From: Olsenella sp. An290 | Lineage (GTDB): Bacteria; Actinomycetota; Coriobacteriia; Coriobacteriales; Atopobiaceae | Direction: 5' to 3' | Assembly (NCBI RefSeq): GCF_002159535.1 | Contig: NZ_NFIU01000003.1 | Span: 62,001 to 126,000 of the forward strand | DNA: 64,000 nucleotides | In this document: positions 7,588 to 14,693 of the stretch, in pieces | How the letters are laid out: each line of letters begins with the position of its first letter | Numbering within the stretch: position 1 is the stretch's first letter | Position numbers and translations under genes: made by a program | Notes under the pieces: model-generated | What the model was told of the DNA's origin: nothing | The model's database searches: none | Seen by the model: the letters and a program-made list of their open reading frames with translations, nothing else

Positions 7588-9940
7588 CGAGTACACCGCA
7601 CCGCCGCAGGCTCCTCGCGGGGGCAGGAAGGCCGTGCCCGACGCCGCCAACTACCGCCTTTTGCAGTCGGCCTGCGAGGCCTACCTCGACGACGAGGGGC
7701 GCGAGAAGGTCGAGCGGGCGTACCGCTTTGCCGCGGACTACCACCGCGACCAGCGTCGCCGCTCCGGCGAGCCCTACATCAACCACCCCGTCGAGGTGGC
7801 GCTCATCCTGGCCCACGACCTGCGCATGGACGAGGACACCATCTGCGCCGCGCTCCTGCACGACACCGTGGAGGACACCCCGGCCACCAAGGACGAGCTC
7901 GTCGAGCAGTTCGGCGAGACCGTTGCCGACCTCGTCGACGGGGTGACCAAGCTCACCTCCATCGAGGTCTCGTCCATGGACGAGAAGCAGGCCTGGAACC
8001 TGCGCAAGATGTTCCTCGCCATGAGCCGGGACATCCGCGTGGTCATCATCAAGCTGGCGGACCGCCTGCACAACATGCGCACCCTCGCGGCGCTGCCGCC
8101 CGACCGGCGCCAGTTCAAGGCGCGCGAGACCATGGACGTCTACGCCCCGCTTGCCGACCGCCTCGGCATCTCGTCGGTCAAGTGGGAGCTCGAGGACCTT
8201 GCGTTCTTCTGGCTGGAGCCCGAGGAGTACCAGCGCGTTGCCCGCATGGTCCAGGACTCCCGCGCCCAGCGCGAGGACGACACCGAGGCCGCCATCAAGA
8301 CGCTCGACGACGAGCTCAAGGCCGCCGGCCTCAAGGATTACCAGATCACGGGCCGCCCCAAGCACCTCTGGAGCATCTACCAGAAGATGACGCGCAAGGG
8401 GCGCGAGTTCTCCGACATCTACGACCTCATCGCGCTGCGCGTGATCACGCAGACGGTGGGGGACTGCTACTCGGCGCTCGGCGCCGTCCACTCGCTCTGG
8501 AACCCCATGCCCGGGCGCTTCAAGGACTACATCGCCACGCCCAAGGCCAACCTCTACCAGAGCCTGCACACCACGGTCGTGGGACCCGACGGCAAGCCGA
8601 TCGAGATTCAGATCCGCACGGTGGAGATGCACGAGGCGTCCGAGTACGGCATCGCCGCGCACTGGCTCTACAAGAAGGAGGGCAACTCGCGCGGCCGCAT
8701 GAGCGCCGAGGACCGCGCCATCGACTCCACGATCAACTGGATCAGGAAGACCCTCGACTGGGCCGCCGAGGACGACATCGACGACCCCCACGAGTTCCTC
8801 GACAACCTGCGCGTGGACCTCTTTGAGCACGAGATCTTCGTCTTCACGCCCAAGGGCGAGGTCATGAGCCTGCGCCGCGACGCCACGCCGCTCGACTTTG
8901 CCTACGCCGTCCACACCGAGGTGGGCAACCACTGCGTGGGCGCCAAGGTCAACGGCTCGGTGGTGCCGCTCTCCTACAAGCTCAGCATGGGCGACCGCGT
9001 GGAGATTCTCACCAACAAGAACGCCAAGCCGAGCCGCGACTGGATGGCCATCGTCGTGATGCCCTCCACGCGCGCCAAGATCCGCAAGTACTTCTCCACC
9101 CAGACCAAGAACGACGACGCCGAGTCCGGGCGCACCGAGCTCGCCCACGAGCTGCGCAAGCGCGGCTACGGCATCTCCACGCGCCGCACGGTCAAGGCCA
9201 TCGAGCGCGTCTGCGAGCACTTTGAGCTGCGCGGCCCGGACGACCTGTTCGCGAGCATCCACACGGGCAAGGTCTCCGTGAAGCAGGCGGCCAACCGCAT
9301 CGAGGAGATTCTCGAGGAGGGCTCGCCCGAGCAGCTTGCCGCCCAGGCGGCCGAGGCGGCGCGCCACGCGGAGCACGAGCGCGCCATGAGCTCGGGCGCC
9401 CCCGTCATGAAGTCCTACGTCATGGCCCAGGCCGCGCGCGGCAAGCGCCGCAAGGGCAACTGCGGCGTGGTCGTGAAGGGCGACGCCGACCTGCTGGTGC
9501 ACCTTGCGCACTGCTGCAACCCCGTGGCCGGAGACGAGATCGTGGGCTTCATCACGCGCGGGCGCGGAGTCTCCGTGCACCGGGCCAACTGCCCCAACGT
9601 GGCCGACCTCAAGAAGAACCCCGAGCGCATGATCGAGGTCGCGTGGGACACCTCGGGCGCCACGGAGTTCAGGGTCGAGATCGTGGTGGAGGCCACGGAC
9701 CGCATGGGCCTGCTCAAGGACATCACGGTGGCGATCGGCGACGCGGGGGCCAACATTCTCTCGGCCGCCACGCAGACCACCTCGCAGGGCGTCGCCCGCC
9801 TGCGCTTCCTCGTGGCGATCTCAGACGCGAGCCTGCTCGACGTGCTGCTCGCCGCCGTGAGCCGCGTGCCGAGCGTCTTCGACGCGCGCCGCATCATGCC
9901 CGGCGAGGGTGCCAACCAGATGAAGCAGCGGGTGAAGTAG
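7577..9940 (+). CDS. relA: Bifunctional (p)ppGpp synthetase/hydrolase (RelA/SpoT family)
   Basis: This 787-residue long RSH protein controls the stringent-response alarmone (p)ppGpp. The hydrolase HD domain is intact (H70 and H95-D96 in the LLHDTVEDT motif, with LADRLHNMRTL), so degradation should be active. The synthetase domain follows, with DIYDLIALRVI, GRFKDYIATPK and YQSLHTTV. Next come a TGS domain (EIFVFTPKGEVMSL to VEILTNK), a Cys/His region (HCCNPVAGDEIVGFI) and a C-terminal ACT domain. The start ATG overlaps the end of recJ and is preceded by GAAGGGTGAGG, so expression is probably coupled to recJ. A strong bidirectional hairpin terminates it. As the only RSH gene in view it is named relA, though rel or spoT would be equally valid. 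Confidence 0.96.
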   Translation: MSANEYTAPPQAPRGGRKAVPDAANYRLLQSACEAYLDDEGREKVERAYRFAADYHRDQRRRSGEPYINHPVEVALILAHDLRMDEDTICAALLHDTVEDTPATKDELVEQFGETVADLVDGVTKLTSIEVSSMDEKQAWNLRKMFLAMSRDIRVVIIKLADRLHNMRTLAALPPDRRQFKARETMDVYAPLADRLGISSVKWELEDLAFFWLEPEEYQRVARMVQDSRAQREDDTEAAIKTLDDELKAAGLKDYQITGRPKHLWSIYQKMTRKGREFSDIYDLIALRVITQTVGDCYSALGAVHSLWNPMPGRFKDYIATPKANLYQSLHTTVVGPDGKPIEIQIRTVEMHEASEYGIAAHWLYKKEGNSRGRMSAEDRAIDSTINWIRKTLDWAAEDDIDDPHEFLDNLRVDLFEHEIFVFTPKGEVMSLRRDATPLDFAYAVHTEVGNHCVGAKVNGSVVPLSYKLSMGDRVEILTNKNAKPSRDWMAIVVMPSTRAKIRKYFSTQTKNDDAESGRTELAHELRKRGYGISTRRTVKAIERVCEHFELRGPDDLFASIHTGKVSVKQAANRIEEILEEGSPEQLAAQAAEAARHAEHERAMSSGAPVMKSYVMAQAARGKRRKGNCGVVVKGDADLLVHLAHCCNPVAGDEIVGFITRGRGVSVHRANCPNVADLKKNPERMIEVAWDTSGATEFRVEIVVEATDRMGLLKDITVAIGDAGANILSAATQTTSQGVARLRFLVAISDASLLDVLLAAVSRVPSVFDARRIMPGEGANQMKQRVK

Positions 9941-10270
9941 CTTCGAAGTGGGGCAGGCCGGGGCGTCTTTGCGTGCCGGCCTGCCCCACTTTCTCTGGGG
10001 CTCGCATCTACGTTCTATAGAAAAAGCCTCTCGGATTATGCCGATAAAACGCATGGCACAGCAGATGGCAATCGCAGCGAACTCGAGCAGAAGGAAGTTT
10101 TCGGCAATTCCTGCCAGAAAGGGATTGGAGTGTTTTCTCTCCCACATTAAGACGCAGAGGGTGACAAACATGGACCCTCCCAAGGAGACGGTGACGAGCC
10201 GATTGTTTGCTAGCAGCAGAAGAATCGCCGAGAGCGATGCAAGCGACGCTCTGTTTGGCCTCCCCGCCAT
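9821..10270 (-). CDS. Small membrane protein of an AT-rich insert, 3' end apparently truncated
   Basis: The first roughly 85 residues look like a genuine protein with two hydrophobic segments (around LASLSAILLLLANNRLVTVS and FLLLEFAAIAICCAMRFIGII) in DNA much richer in A/T than the flanks. The start at MAGRPNRASL is supported by GGGAGG upstream on the minus strand; an alternative ATG at 10300 would overlap the stop of the preceding gene as TAATG. From about residue 88 the frame runs into the relA terminator and antisense to the end of relA, where the sequence has no protein character. I infer that the original 3' end was lost at the insertion junction and the frame now ends by chance. It is probably co-transcribed with the 167-residue gene upstream. 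Function unknown. Confidence 0.45.
   Translation of the reverse strand: MAGRPNRASLASLSAILLLLANNRLVTVSLGGSMFVTLCVLMWERKHSNPFLAGIAENFLLLEFAAIAICCAMRFIGIIREAFSIERRCEPQRKWGRPARKDAPACPTSKLLHPLLHLVGTLAGHDAARVEDARHAAHGGEQHVEQARV
9946..9993. terminator. Terminator after relA/spoT
   Basis: A 16-bp perfect stem, aagtggggcaggccgg pairing with ccggcctgccccactt, is followed by TTCTC. The palindrome begins 5 bases after the relA stop. The AT-rich insert to the right starts almost immediately after it. Confidence 0.88.
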
Positions 10271-10299
10271 AGCGTGCTTCCTCCCCGTAAAGTAAATCA

Positions 10300-10803
10300 T
10301 TAATAGAACCTATAGCTAACGGGCGTCCTAACGGTGTCATAGTACGTCCAGCGTTCGGGGAAGGGAATGAACTGCTCGCGAACAGTTATCTTGTATTTTA
10401 TGATGATTCCAGAAGTTGAATCCCCTCCGTTGACAAATGTCAGGATTCCTGTGGCCGCTAGGGACAGGAGACTTACGACTTCAGGCACATTAAGCTTAAG
10501 TTTGGTCGCAATAAAGATGCAAACATCTGCGAAATATGCCGCTTTACCTACGGCATCCTGAATCTCATTCCAAGAAAACGATTCTTCTTCATAGGTTACC
10601 GAGGCATTTCTCAGGATTGGAACGTCGCCTAATCCGCGGTCTTCGATAGATGAATCTTCGAAGGATGAGCTTGTTCCAAAAATAATCATTGCATTGGTTA
10701 GGGAAGAGTACATGACACCGGATTCACTATCATATTCTAGAAAAAACGAATCATGACAGGTAGATTGTACGGAAGCTGTTCTTATAGCCCCTCTATCATC
10801 CAT
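10300..10803 (-). CDS. Hypothetical protein in AT-rich insert
   Basis: This is a 167-residue protein with codon use and base composition clearly unlike the GC-rich genes on both sides, which marks it as recently acquired. It has one hydrophobic stretch (about VPEVVSLLSLAATGILTFV, residues 110-130) followed by a C-terminal part rich in Tyr, Phe and Thr. There is no signal peptide at the N-terminus and I recognise no family. The ribosome site before ATG is weak; a TATATA-like sequence lies just upstream on the minus strand. It is divergent from the MBL hydrolase and is followed by a small two-helix membrane protein gene. A soluble protein with a membrane partner could be a toxin/immunity or phage-derived pair, but nothing in the sequence proves that. 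Confidence 0.6.
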   Translation of the reverse strand: MDDRGAIRTASVQSTCHDSFFLEYDSESGVMYSSLTNAMIIFGTSSSFEDSSIEDRGLGDVPILRNASVTYEEESFSWNEIQDAVGKAAYFADVCIFIATKLKLNVPEVVSLLSLAATGILTFVNGGDSTSGIIIKYKITVREQFIPFPERWTYYDTVRTPVSYRFY

Positions 10804-10861
10804 TGAGACTGTCCATATATAAGCAAGATTTCTTTGGGCAGAGCGTCAATTAAGGAGTCCT

Positions 10862-11497
10862 ATGGCCGAGAAGAGAGACGAGCTGCGGCGCTTTGTGGTG
10901 ACGCCGCTCGCAACCAACTGCTACGCCTACCTGAGCGCGGGGGAGTGCCTGGTCGTGGACCCCGGCGGCTCCGGGGCGGAGGTCGCGGCGCGCCTGGGGG
11001 AGGCGCGTGTCGCCTGCGTGGCAGCGACGCACGGCCACGGCGACCACGTGGGAGGCGTCGCGGCGCTCTGCCGTGCGACGGGAGCGCCCTTCGCAATCCA
11101 CGCGGCCGATGCCGAGCTCGCGCGCCATGCGGGCGAGATGAGCGAGGTGGGCCGCAGCTACGACGACAACGCGCCCGCACCGGACCGCACCCTCGCCGAG
11201 GGCGACGTGCTGCGGGTGGGCACGGCCACCTTCACCGTGATGGAGACGCCGGGGCACACGCCGGGTGGCGTCACGCTCGTGGGCGGCGGCAGCGCCGAGG
11301 GCGTGGCCTTCGTGGGCGACACGCTCTTCCCGGGCAGTCACGGCCGCACGGACCTTAAGGGCGGGGACGAGGCCACGATCATGGCCTCGCTCGCGCGCAT
11401 GGCGGCCGAGATTGCCCCCGAGACCACGCTTTTCTGCGGTCACGGGCCGGCCACCACGATGGCTCGCGAGCTCGCAACGAACCCGTTTTTGCGCTGA
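10862..11497 (+). CDS. MBL-fold metallo-hydrolase (glyoxalase II-like)
   Basis: This 211-residue cytoplasmic hydrolase of the metallo-beta-lactamase fold carries the zinc-binding motif THGHGDHVGG (HxHxDH, residues about 58-66), the later METPGHTPGG histidine motif, the VGDTLFPGSHGRTDL aspartate motif and a terminal FCGHGPATT histidine. This set and length match the short glyoxalase II-like hydrolases common in Gram-positive bacteria, which act on thioesters or related substrates; the actual substrate cannot be read from sequence. An AAGGAG ribosome site sits 5 bases before ATG. It is a single gene, divergent from the AT-rich insert and followed by a decayed antitoxin-like fragment. Confidence 0.9.
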   Translation: MAEKRDELRRFVVTPLATNCYAYLSAGECLVVDPGGSGAEVAARLGEARVACVAATHGHGDHVGGVAALCRATGAPFAIHAADAELARHAGEMSEVGRSYDDNAPAPDRTLAEGDVLRVGTATFTVMETPGHTPGGVTLVGGGSAEGVAFVGDTLFPGSHGRTDLKGGDEATIMASLARMAAEIAPETTLFCGHGPATTMARELATNPFLR

Positions 11498-11499
11498 GC

Positions 11500-11704
11500 A
11501 GCGGTGCGAGCAGGCCGCGCGTGACAAGGAGCTCCAGCGCAAACTCAAGCTTGCCGATGAGGGAGCCAACCTCATGAACGAGGCCTTTCTAAAGGTCGGG
11601 ATTGAACCTCAGCATGAGGGTGAGACCTCGAGTCTAGCTATGAGGAGCTCAAGGAGCTTGCCTATCGTGAGCGATACGGTGACTTGTTTGGGTGGTCGGA
11701 GTGA
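11500..11704 (+). pseudogene. Frameshifted antitoxin-like remnant before a PIN gene
   Basis: Two adjoining segments in different frames read like one small charged protein. The first gives ARDKELQRKLKLADEGANL and continues MNEAFLKVGIEPQ; the second gives SYEELKELAYRERYGDLFGW and ends in a TGA that overlaps the GTG start of the PIN gene (GTGA). The frames meet around 11625-11635, where a small net indel would join them. There is no start codon or ribosome site at the 5' side, since the MBL gene stops just before. I infer an antitoxin gene that has lost its 5' end and suffered a frameshift. The assignment as antitoxin rests on size, charge and coupling to a PIN-domain gene, not on a recognised family. 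Confidence 0.45.
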
Positions 11705-12198
11705 GCGCCTCCGGAAAGACCGTTCTTCTCGACACAAACATCTGGGTTGATCGCTACTCAAGCGTACGGCCGGGGCATGCTGTTGCCTCCGAGTTGTTCA
11801 AGGCCGCTTTTGAGAAGGGCTGCAAGCTGCTCTATTCCGTCACTTCGTCGAAGGACCTCTTCTACCTGATTGCGTCTGACTACAAGGCATGGGCAAGGGA
11901 CAAGTGTGGCGGCACCCTCACGCATGCCGCTGCTGCGGCGGCGACCGAGATGGCGTGGGGCTGCGTGGGCAACATGTGCGAGATTGCCACGGCAGTGGGC
12001 TGCGACCAGTCGGACGTGTGGCTCGCGCGTAAGCGCAGGCGCCTCCATGGGGACTTCGAGGACAACCTCGTCCTCTCCGCGGCGGACCGCGCCAAGGCGG
12101 ACCTGTTCGTCACGAACTACGAGCGGCTGCTGCGCCATGCTCCCGTCGCCGCGATGGGCGTGCGCGATGCCGTTGCCTACCTGCAGAGCCTCGAGTAG
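11701..12198 (+). CDS. PIN-domain protein (VapC-like ribonuclease toxin candidate)
   Basis: This 165-residue protein begins with the PIN signature VLLDTNIWVDRY, whose first acidic residue binds metal, and ends with DFEDNLVLSAADRAKADLFV followed by TNYERLL, the second acidic cluster typical of PIN ribonucleases. Such proteins are usually the toxin of a toxin-antitoxin pair. The GTG start overlaps the stop of the upstream reading frame, the usual arrangement for translational coupling to an antitoxin. That upstream frame is broken here, so the toxin may be poorly translated or solitary. A second GTG nine bases earlier in the same frame is possible. Base composition is slightly below the flanks, in line with acquired DNA. 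Confidence 0.75.
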   Translation: MSASGKTVLLDTNIWVDRYSSVRPGHAVASELFKAAFEKGCKLLYSVTSSKDLFYLIASDYKAWARDKCGGTLTHAAAAAATEMAWGCVGNMCEIATAVGCDQSDVWLARKRRRLHGDFEDNLVLSAADRAKADLFVTNYERLLRHAPVAAMGVRDAVAYLQSLE

Positions 12199-12231
12199 CG
12201 CCCGTCCGGCCCCGGATGCTGGCCGCTCTGG

Positions 12232-12237
12232 TATAGT
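12232..12237 (+). promoter_or_regulatory. -10 element of the tRNA-Leu promoter
   Basis: TATAGT followed by CG lies about 26 bases before the mature tRNA-Leu 5' end. The same TATAGT(C/G) hexamer precedes ferritin, argS, rho and the gene after rho in this window. Confidence 0.5.
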
Positions 12238-12262
12238 CGTTCTGCCGGCAGGAGCCGCCCAG

Positions 12263-12346
12263 GCCCGAGTGGCGGAATGGCAGACGCGGCGGTCTCAAAA
12301 ACCGCTGAGGCAACTCGTGTGGGTTCGAGTCCCACCTCGGGCACCA
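12263..12346 (+). tRNA. tRNA-Leu (anticodon CAA)
   Basis: Acceptor arms GCCCGAG/CTCGGGC close a complete cloverleaf with the long variable arm expected of tRNA-Leu. The anticodon loop is CTCAAAA with anticodon CAA, reading UUG. The T-loop GGGTTCGAGTCCC is canonical, and CCA is encoded at the 3' end. Confidence 0.95.
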
Positions 12347-12453
12347 GATACCTTGGTTGGCGAGAAGCGCATCCTTCTTACCGCGGCGCCGCATGCGCTA
12401 GTCCGGATTCGTGGTGGCCCCGTGCGCACCGCCTGTGCCCCGCGCGGTTTGGG

Positions 12454-12459
12454 TATAGT
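12454..12459 (+). promoter_or_regulatory. -10 element of the ferritin promoter
   Basis: TATAGT lies 36 bases before the ferritin start codon, after the GGTTTGGG spacer. No clear Fur-type operator is visible around it. Confidence 0.45.
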
Positions 12460-12495
12460 GTCAGCGTACGCAAGCACCCAAGGGAAGGAAGCGCC

Positions 12496-13014
12496 ATGGC
12501 ACTCTCGAGCGAGGTCACCCAGGTCCTGAACGAGCAGATCAACAAGGAGATGTACTCCGCCTACCTCTATCTCACCTTCGCGGACTACTACGAGGACCGC
12601 GGCCTCAAGGGCTTTGCCAACTGGTACGAGATTCAGGCCAAGGAGGAGATGGACCACGCCATGGCCTTCCGTCGCTACCTTCTTGACAACGACTTCAAGC
12701 CCACGATGGAGGCCATCGCCAAGCCGGACAAGGCCTTCGAGAGCGACCTCGAGCCCCTCGAGGCCGGCCTCGAGCACGAGGAGTACGTCACGAGCCTCAT
12801 CCACCACTGCTACGAGGTCGCGCACGCCGCCCACGACGTACGCACGATGAAGTTCCTCGACTGGTTCGTCTCCGAGCAGGGCGAGGAGGAGACCAACGCC
12901 CGCGACATGATCACCAACATGAAGCTCTTTGGCTGCGACCCCAAGGGCCTCTACGACCTGGACCGCGAGTACCAGGCCCGCACCTACGTCCAGTCCACCT
13001 CCCTCAACCTGTAG
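12496..13014 (+). CDS. ftnA: Ferritin (non-haem iron storage)
   Basis: Ferritin oxidises Fe(II) at a di-iron centre and stores the mineral in a 24-subunit cytoplasmic shell. The 172-residue protein has normal FtnA length. It carries the ferroxidase ligands in NKEMYSAYLYL (Glu17), AKEEMDHA (Glu50, His53) and EHEEYVT, plus VSEQGEEETNA in the fourth helix, where a Gln/Glu completes the centre. No N-terminal DNA-binding extension is present, so it is a ferritin and not a Dps protein. A GGAAGGAAG ribosome site lies just upstream, and a terminator follows directly. It is monocistronic. Confidence 0.95.
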   Translation: MALSSEVTQVLNEQINKEMYSAYLYLTFADYYEDRGLKGFANWYEIQAKEEMDHAMAFRRYLLDNDFKPTMEAIAKPDKAFESDLEPLEAGLEHEEYVTSLIHHCYEVAHAAHDVRTMKFLDWFVSEQGEEETNARDMITNMKLFGCDPKGLYDLDREYQARTYVQSTSLNL

Positions 13015-13024
13015 CCACGGCAGG

Positions 13025-13071
13025 GGTGACGGGGCAATCTGCCATGATGACAGCTTGCCCCGTCACCTTTT
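13025..13071. terminator. Terminator after ferritin
   Basis: A 13-bp perfect stem, ggtgacggggcaa pairing with ttgccccgtcacc, surrounds a 17-base loop and is followed by TTTT. It begins 10 bases after the ferritin stop. Confidence 0.9.
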
Positions 13072-13123
13072 CGGCCCTGTGGCCCTTGTCAGGTTGTGGA
13101 GAATGTCTGGCGAGAAAAAGTCG

Positions 13124-13152
13124 TTGTCGCGGCACTGACGGCGTGCTATTCT
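13124..13152 (+). promoter_or_regulatory. Promoter of the infC-rpmI-rplT operon
   Basis: TTGTCG and TATTCT are separated by exactly 17 bases. Transcription would start near 13159, leaving a leader of about 170 bases before infC. Confidence 0.6.
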
Positions 13153-13158
13153 CGTCAA

Positions 13159-13295
13159 GTGTGCTTTTGCGAAGAGGGACGAACGTCCCCACCTACACGG
13201 CGCCGCTTGGCAGCTGTCTGGTCAGACAACGAATGACTCCCGCCCCAGGGGCGGGCACTGTCTCCCGGACGCCGCATGGTGCCGGGAGCTTTTTT
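13159..13295 (+). promoter_or_regulatory. infC leader with attenuator terminator (probable ribosomal protein L20 leader)
   Basis: The leader contains a cccgcccc/ggggcggg hairpin near 13239-13255. It then has a complete intrinsic terminator at 13261-13295: CTCCCGG pairs with CCGGGAG around a smaller CGCC/GGTG stem, followed by six T residues. A terminator in front of infC-rpmI-rplT is the known design of L20-responsive leaders in Gram-positive bacteria, where excess L20 promotes premature termination. The architecture is seen directly; L20 as the effector is inferred. Confidence 0.65.
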
Positions 13296-13331
13296 ATGCG
13301 GCGCGAGCCGCGCGAGAGGAAGGGGTTCGAC

Positions 13332-13910
13332 ATAGCCAGGAACGACGGTCCTCGCATCAACGAGGAGATTACTTCACGCACGTGCCGCCTGATTGGCATC
13401 GACGGTTCCCAGATGGGTCTGTTCGGCGTGCGCGACGCGCTGCGCATCGCGCGCGACCAGGGGCTTGACCTCGTGGAGATCGCGCCCAACGCGGAGCCTC
13501 CCGTGTGCAAGATGCTCGACTACAAGAAGTTCAAGTACGAGCAGGACCGCAAGGCCAAGGCCGCGCGCAAGAACCAGGCCAAGGTCGAGATCAAGGAGAT
13601 GAAGTTCCGTCCCAAGATCGACGTGGGCGACTACGAGACCAAGAAGGGTCACGTGATGCGCTTCCTCAAGAAGGGCGCCCGCGTCAAGATCACGATCATG
13701 TTCCGTGGCCGCGAGATGGCCCACCCGGAGCAGGGTCGGATGGTGCTCGATCGCCTTGCCGAGGACCTCAGGCCGTTTGCCACGGTCGAGCAGCAGCCTC
13801 TCATGGAGGGCCGCAACATGCACATGACCATCGTCCCGATCAAGGGCGCCTTCGACGTCAAGCCGGAGGACAACGCGGACGAGACTGTCACGACGGAGAA
13901 GGAGAACTAG
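13332..13910 (+). CDS. infC: Translation initiation factor IF-3, probable AUA start
   Basis: IF-3 binds the 30S subunit, prevents premature 50S joining and checks start-codon selection. The body is fully conserved: [22 protein letters not shown], the KEMKFRPKI and [13 protein letters not shown] segments, [11 protein letters not shown], and the C-terminal [10 protein letters not shown] place the start at an ATA codon because GAGGAAGGGG lies just upstream and translation would begin [12 protein letters not shown], right where the conserved sequence starts. Infrequent start codons are a known feature of infC and underlie its autoregulation. An alternative in-frame ATG at 13296 sits directly on the attenuator T-tract and would add 12 poorly conserved residues. 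It is first in an operon with rpmI and rplT. Confidence 0.93.
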   Translation: MARNDGPRINEEITSRTCRLIGIDGSQMGLFGVRDALRIARDQGLDLVEIAPNAEPPVCKMLDYKKFKYEQDRKAKAARKNQAKVEIKEMKFRPKIDVGDYETKKGHVMRFLKKGARVKITIMFRGREMAHPEQGRMVLDRLAEDLRPFATVEQQPLMEGRNMHMTIVPIKGAFDVKPEDNADETVTTEKEN

Positions 13911-13912
13911 AC

Positions 13913-14110
13913 ATGCCCAAGATGAAGACGCACAAGGGTACGGCCAAGCGCTTCCGCCGCACCGGCTCTGGCAAGATCATGCGTGCCAAGGCGTTCAAGA
14001 GCCACATCCTGACCAAGAAGTCCCCCAAGCGCATCCGCGGCTTCCGCCAGGAGACCGTCCTCGCCCCCTCGGACGTCAAGACCGTCTCCCAGCGTATGGG
14101 TTCCAACTAG
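13913..14110 (+). CDS. rpmI: 50S ribosomal protein L35
   Basis: The 65-residue protein is full length for L35 and starts with the invariant [14 protein letters not shown]. It is very basic and binds 23S rRNA in the large subunit. The gene begins three bases after the infC stop, with GGAGAA inside the infC end serving as its ribosome site, so the two are coupled. It is followed by rplT after 48 bases. Confidence 0.97.
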   Translation: MPKMKTHKGTAKRFRRTGSGKIMRAKAFKSHILTKKSPKRIRGFRQETVLAPSDVKTVSQRMGSN

Positions 14111-14158
14111 GCGCGCATGCGTCACCGACTGAAGTTTCCAGCAAGGAGTTGATCAGAT

Positions 14159-14518
14159 ATGGCACGAGTCAAGCGCGCCGTCGCCGGCCGTAAGAAGCGT
14201 CAGACCCTCGTCGAGCGCACCAAGGGCTACTATGGCGTTCGCTCCCGCACCTTCCGCGGCATGAAGGAGCAGGCGCAGCACTCCGGTCAGTACGCCTACC
14301 GCGACCGTCGCAACAAGAAGCGCGAGTTCCGCGCCCTGTGGATCCAGCGCATCAACGCCGCCGCCCGCGCGAACGGCCTGTCCTACAGCCAGCTCATGCA
14401 CGGCCTCAAGGTGGCCGGCGTCGAGCTTGACCGCAAGGTCCTCGCCGAGATTGCCTACAGCGACGAGCAGACCTTCGCCGACATCGCCGAGGTCGCCAAG
14501 AAGGCCCTCGCCGAGTAG
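14159..14518 (+). CDS. rplT: 50S ribosomal protein L20
   Basis: The 119-residue L20 is an early-binding 23S rRNA protein needed for large-subunit assembly, and in many bacteria it also represses its own operon. The sequence starts [20 protein letters not shown] and contains the conserved AKGYYG-like, [19 protein letters not shown] and [18 protein letters not shown] segments. AAGGAG lies upstream of ATG. It is the last gene of the infC operon, followed by a repeat copy and a strong terminator. Confidence 0.97.
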   Translation: MARVKRAVAGRKKRQTLVERTKGYYGVRSRTFRGMKEQAQHSGQYAYRDRRNKKREFRALWIQRINAAARANGLSYSQLMHGLKVAGVELDRKVLAEIAYSDEQTFADIAEVAKKALAE

Positions 14519-14519
14519 C

Positions 14520-14550
14520 GTGTAAAAGGGACAGTCACTTTTGCACATGC
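14520..14550 (+). repeat. Dispersed repeat family A, single copy
   Basis: gtgtaaaagggacagtcact continues into tttgcac, the same core (GGGACAGTCACTTTTGCAC) seen as full palindromes at 48424 and 62524. It lies between rplT and its terminator. Confidence 0.65.
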
Positions 14551-14584
14551 AAGCGCCCCGAGCACAGGCTCGGGGCGCTTTTTT
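14551..14584 (+). terminator. Terminator of the infC-rpmI-rplT operon
   Basis: A 12-bp perfect stem, aagcgccccgag pairing with ctcggggcgctt, has a 6-base loop and a run of six T residues. Confidence 0.92.
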
Positions 14585-14693
14585 GGCCGATTGGGTCGTG
14601 TCGCGCCACCCGCATAACCTTTACGACATGACATCCGACCTGCTCAGGGCCTACGATTTGGTAGCCAGGCGAGAAGGACGGAAAGGGGCTCCC

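Noticed and set aside
3919-7650. A 1243-codon open frame on the minus strand across tgt and recJ
   Set aside because: It is antisense to two well-conserved genes. In GC-rich DNA the complementary third-position frame is often open; it has Ala/Gly/Arg/His-rich composition and no motif.
12110-12394. A minus-strand frame over tRNA-Leu ending in a GGTRTHT-like or RWDSNPHE-like peptide
   Set aside because: This is the well-known false protein produced by translating a tRNA antisense.
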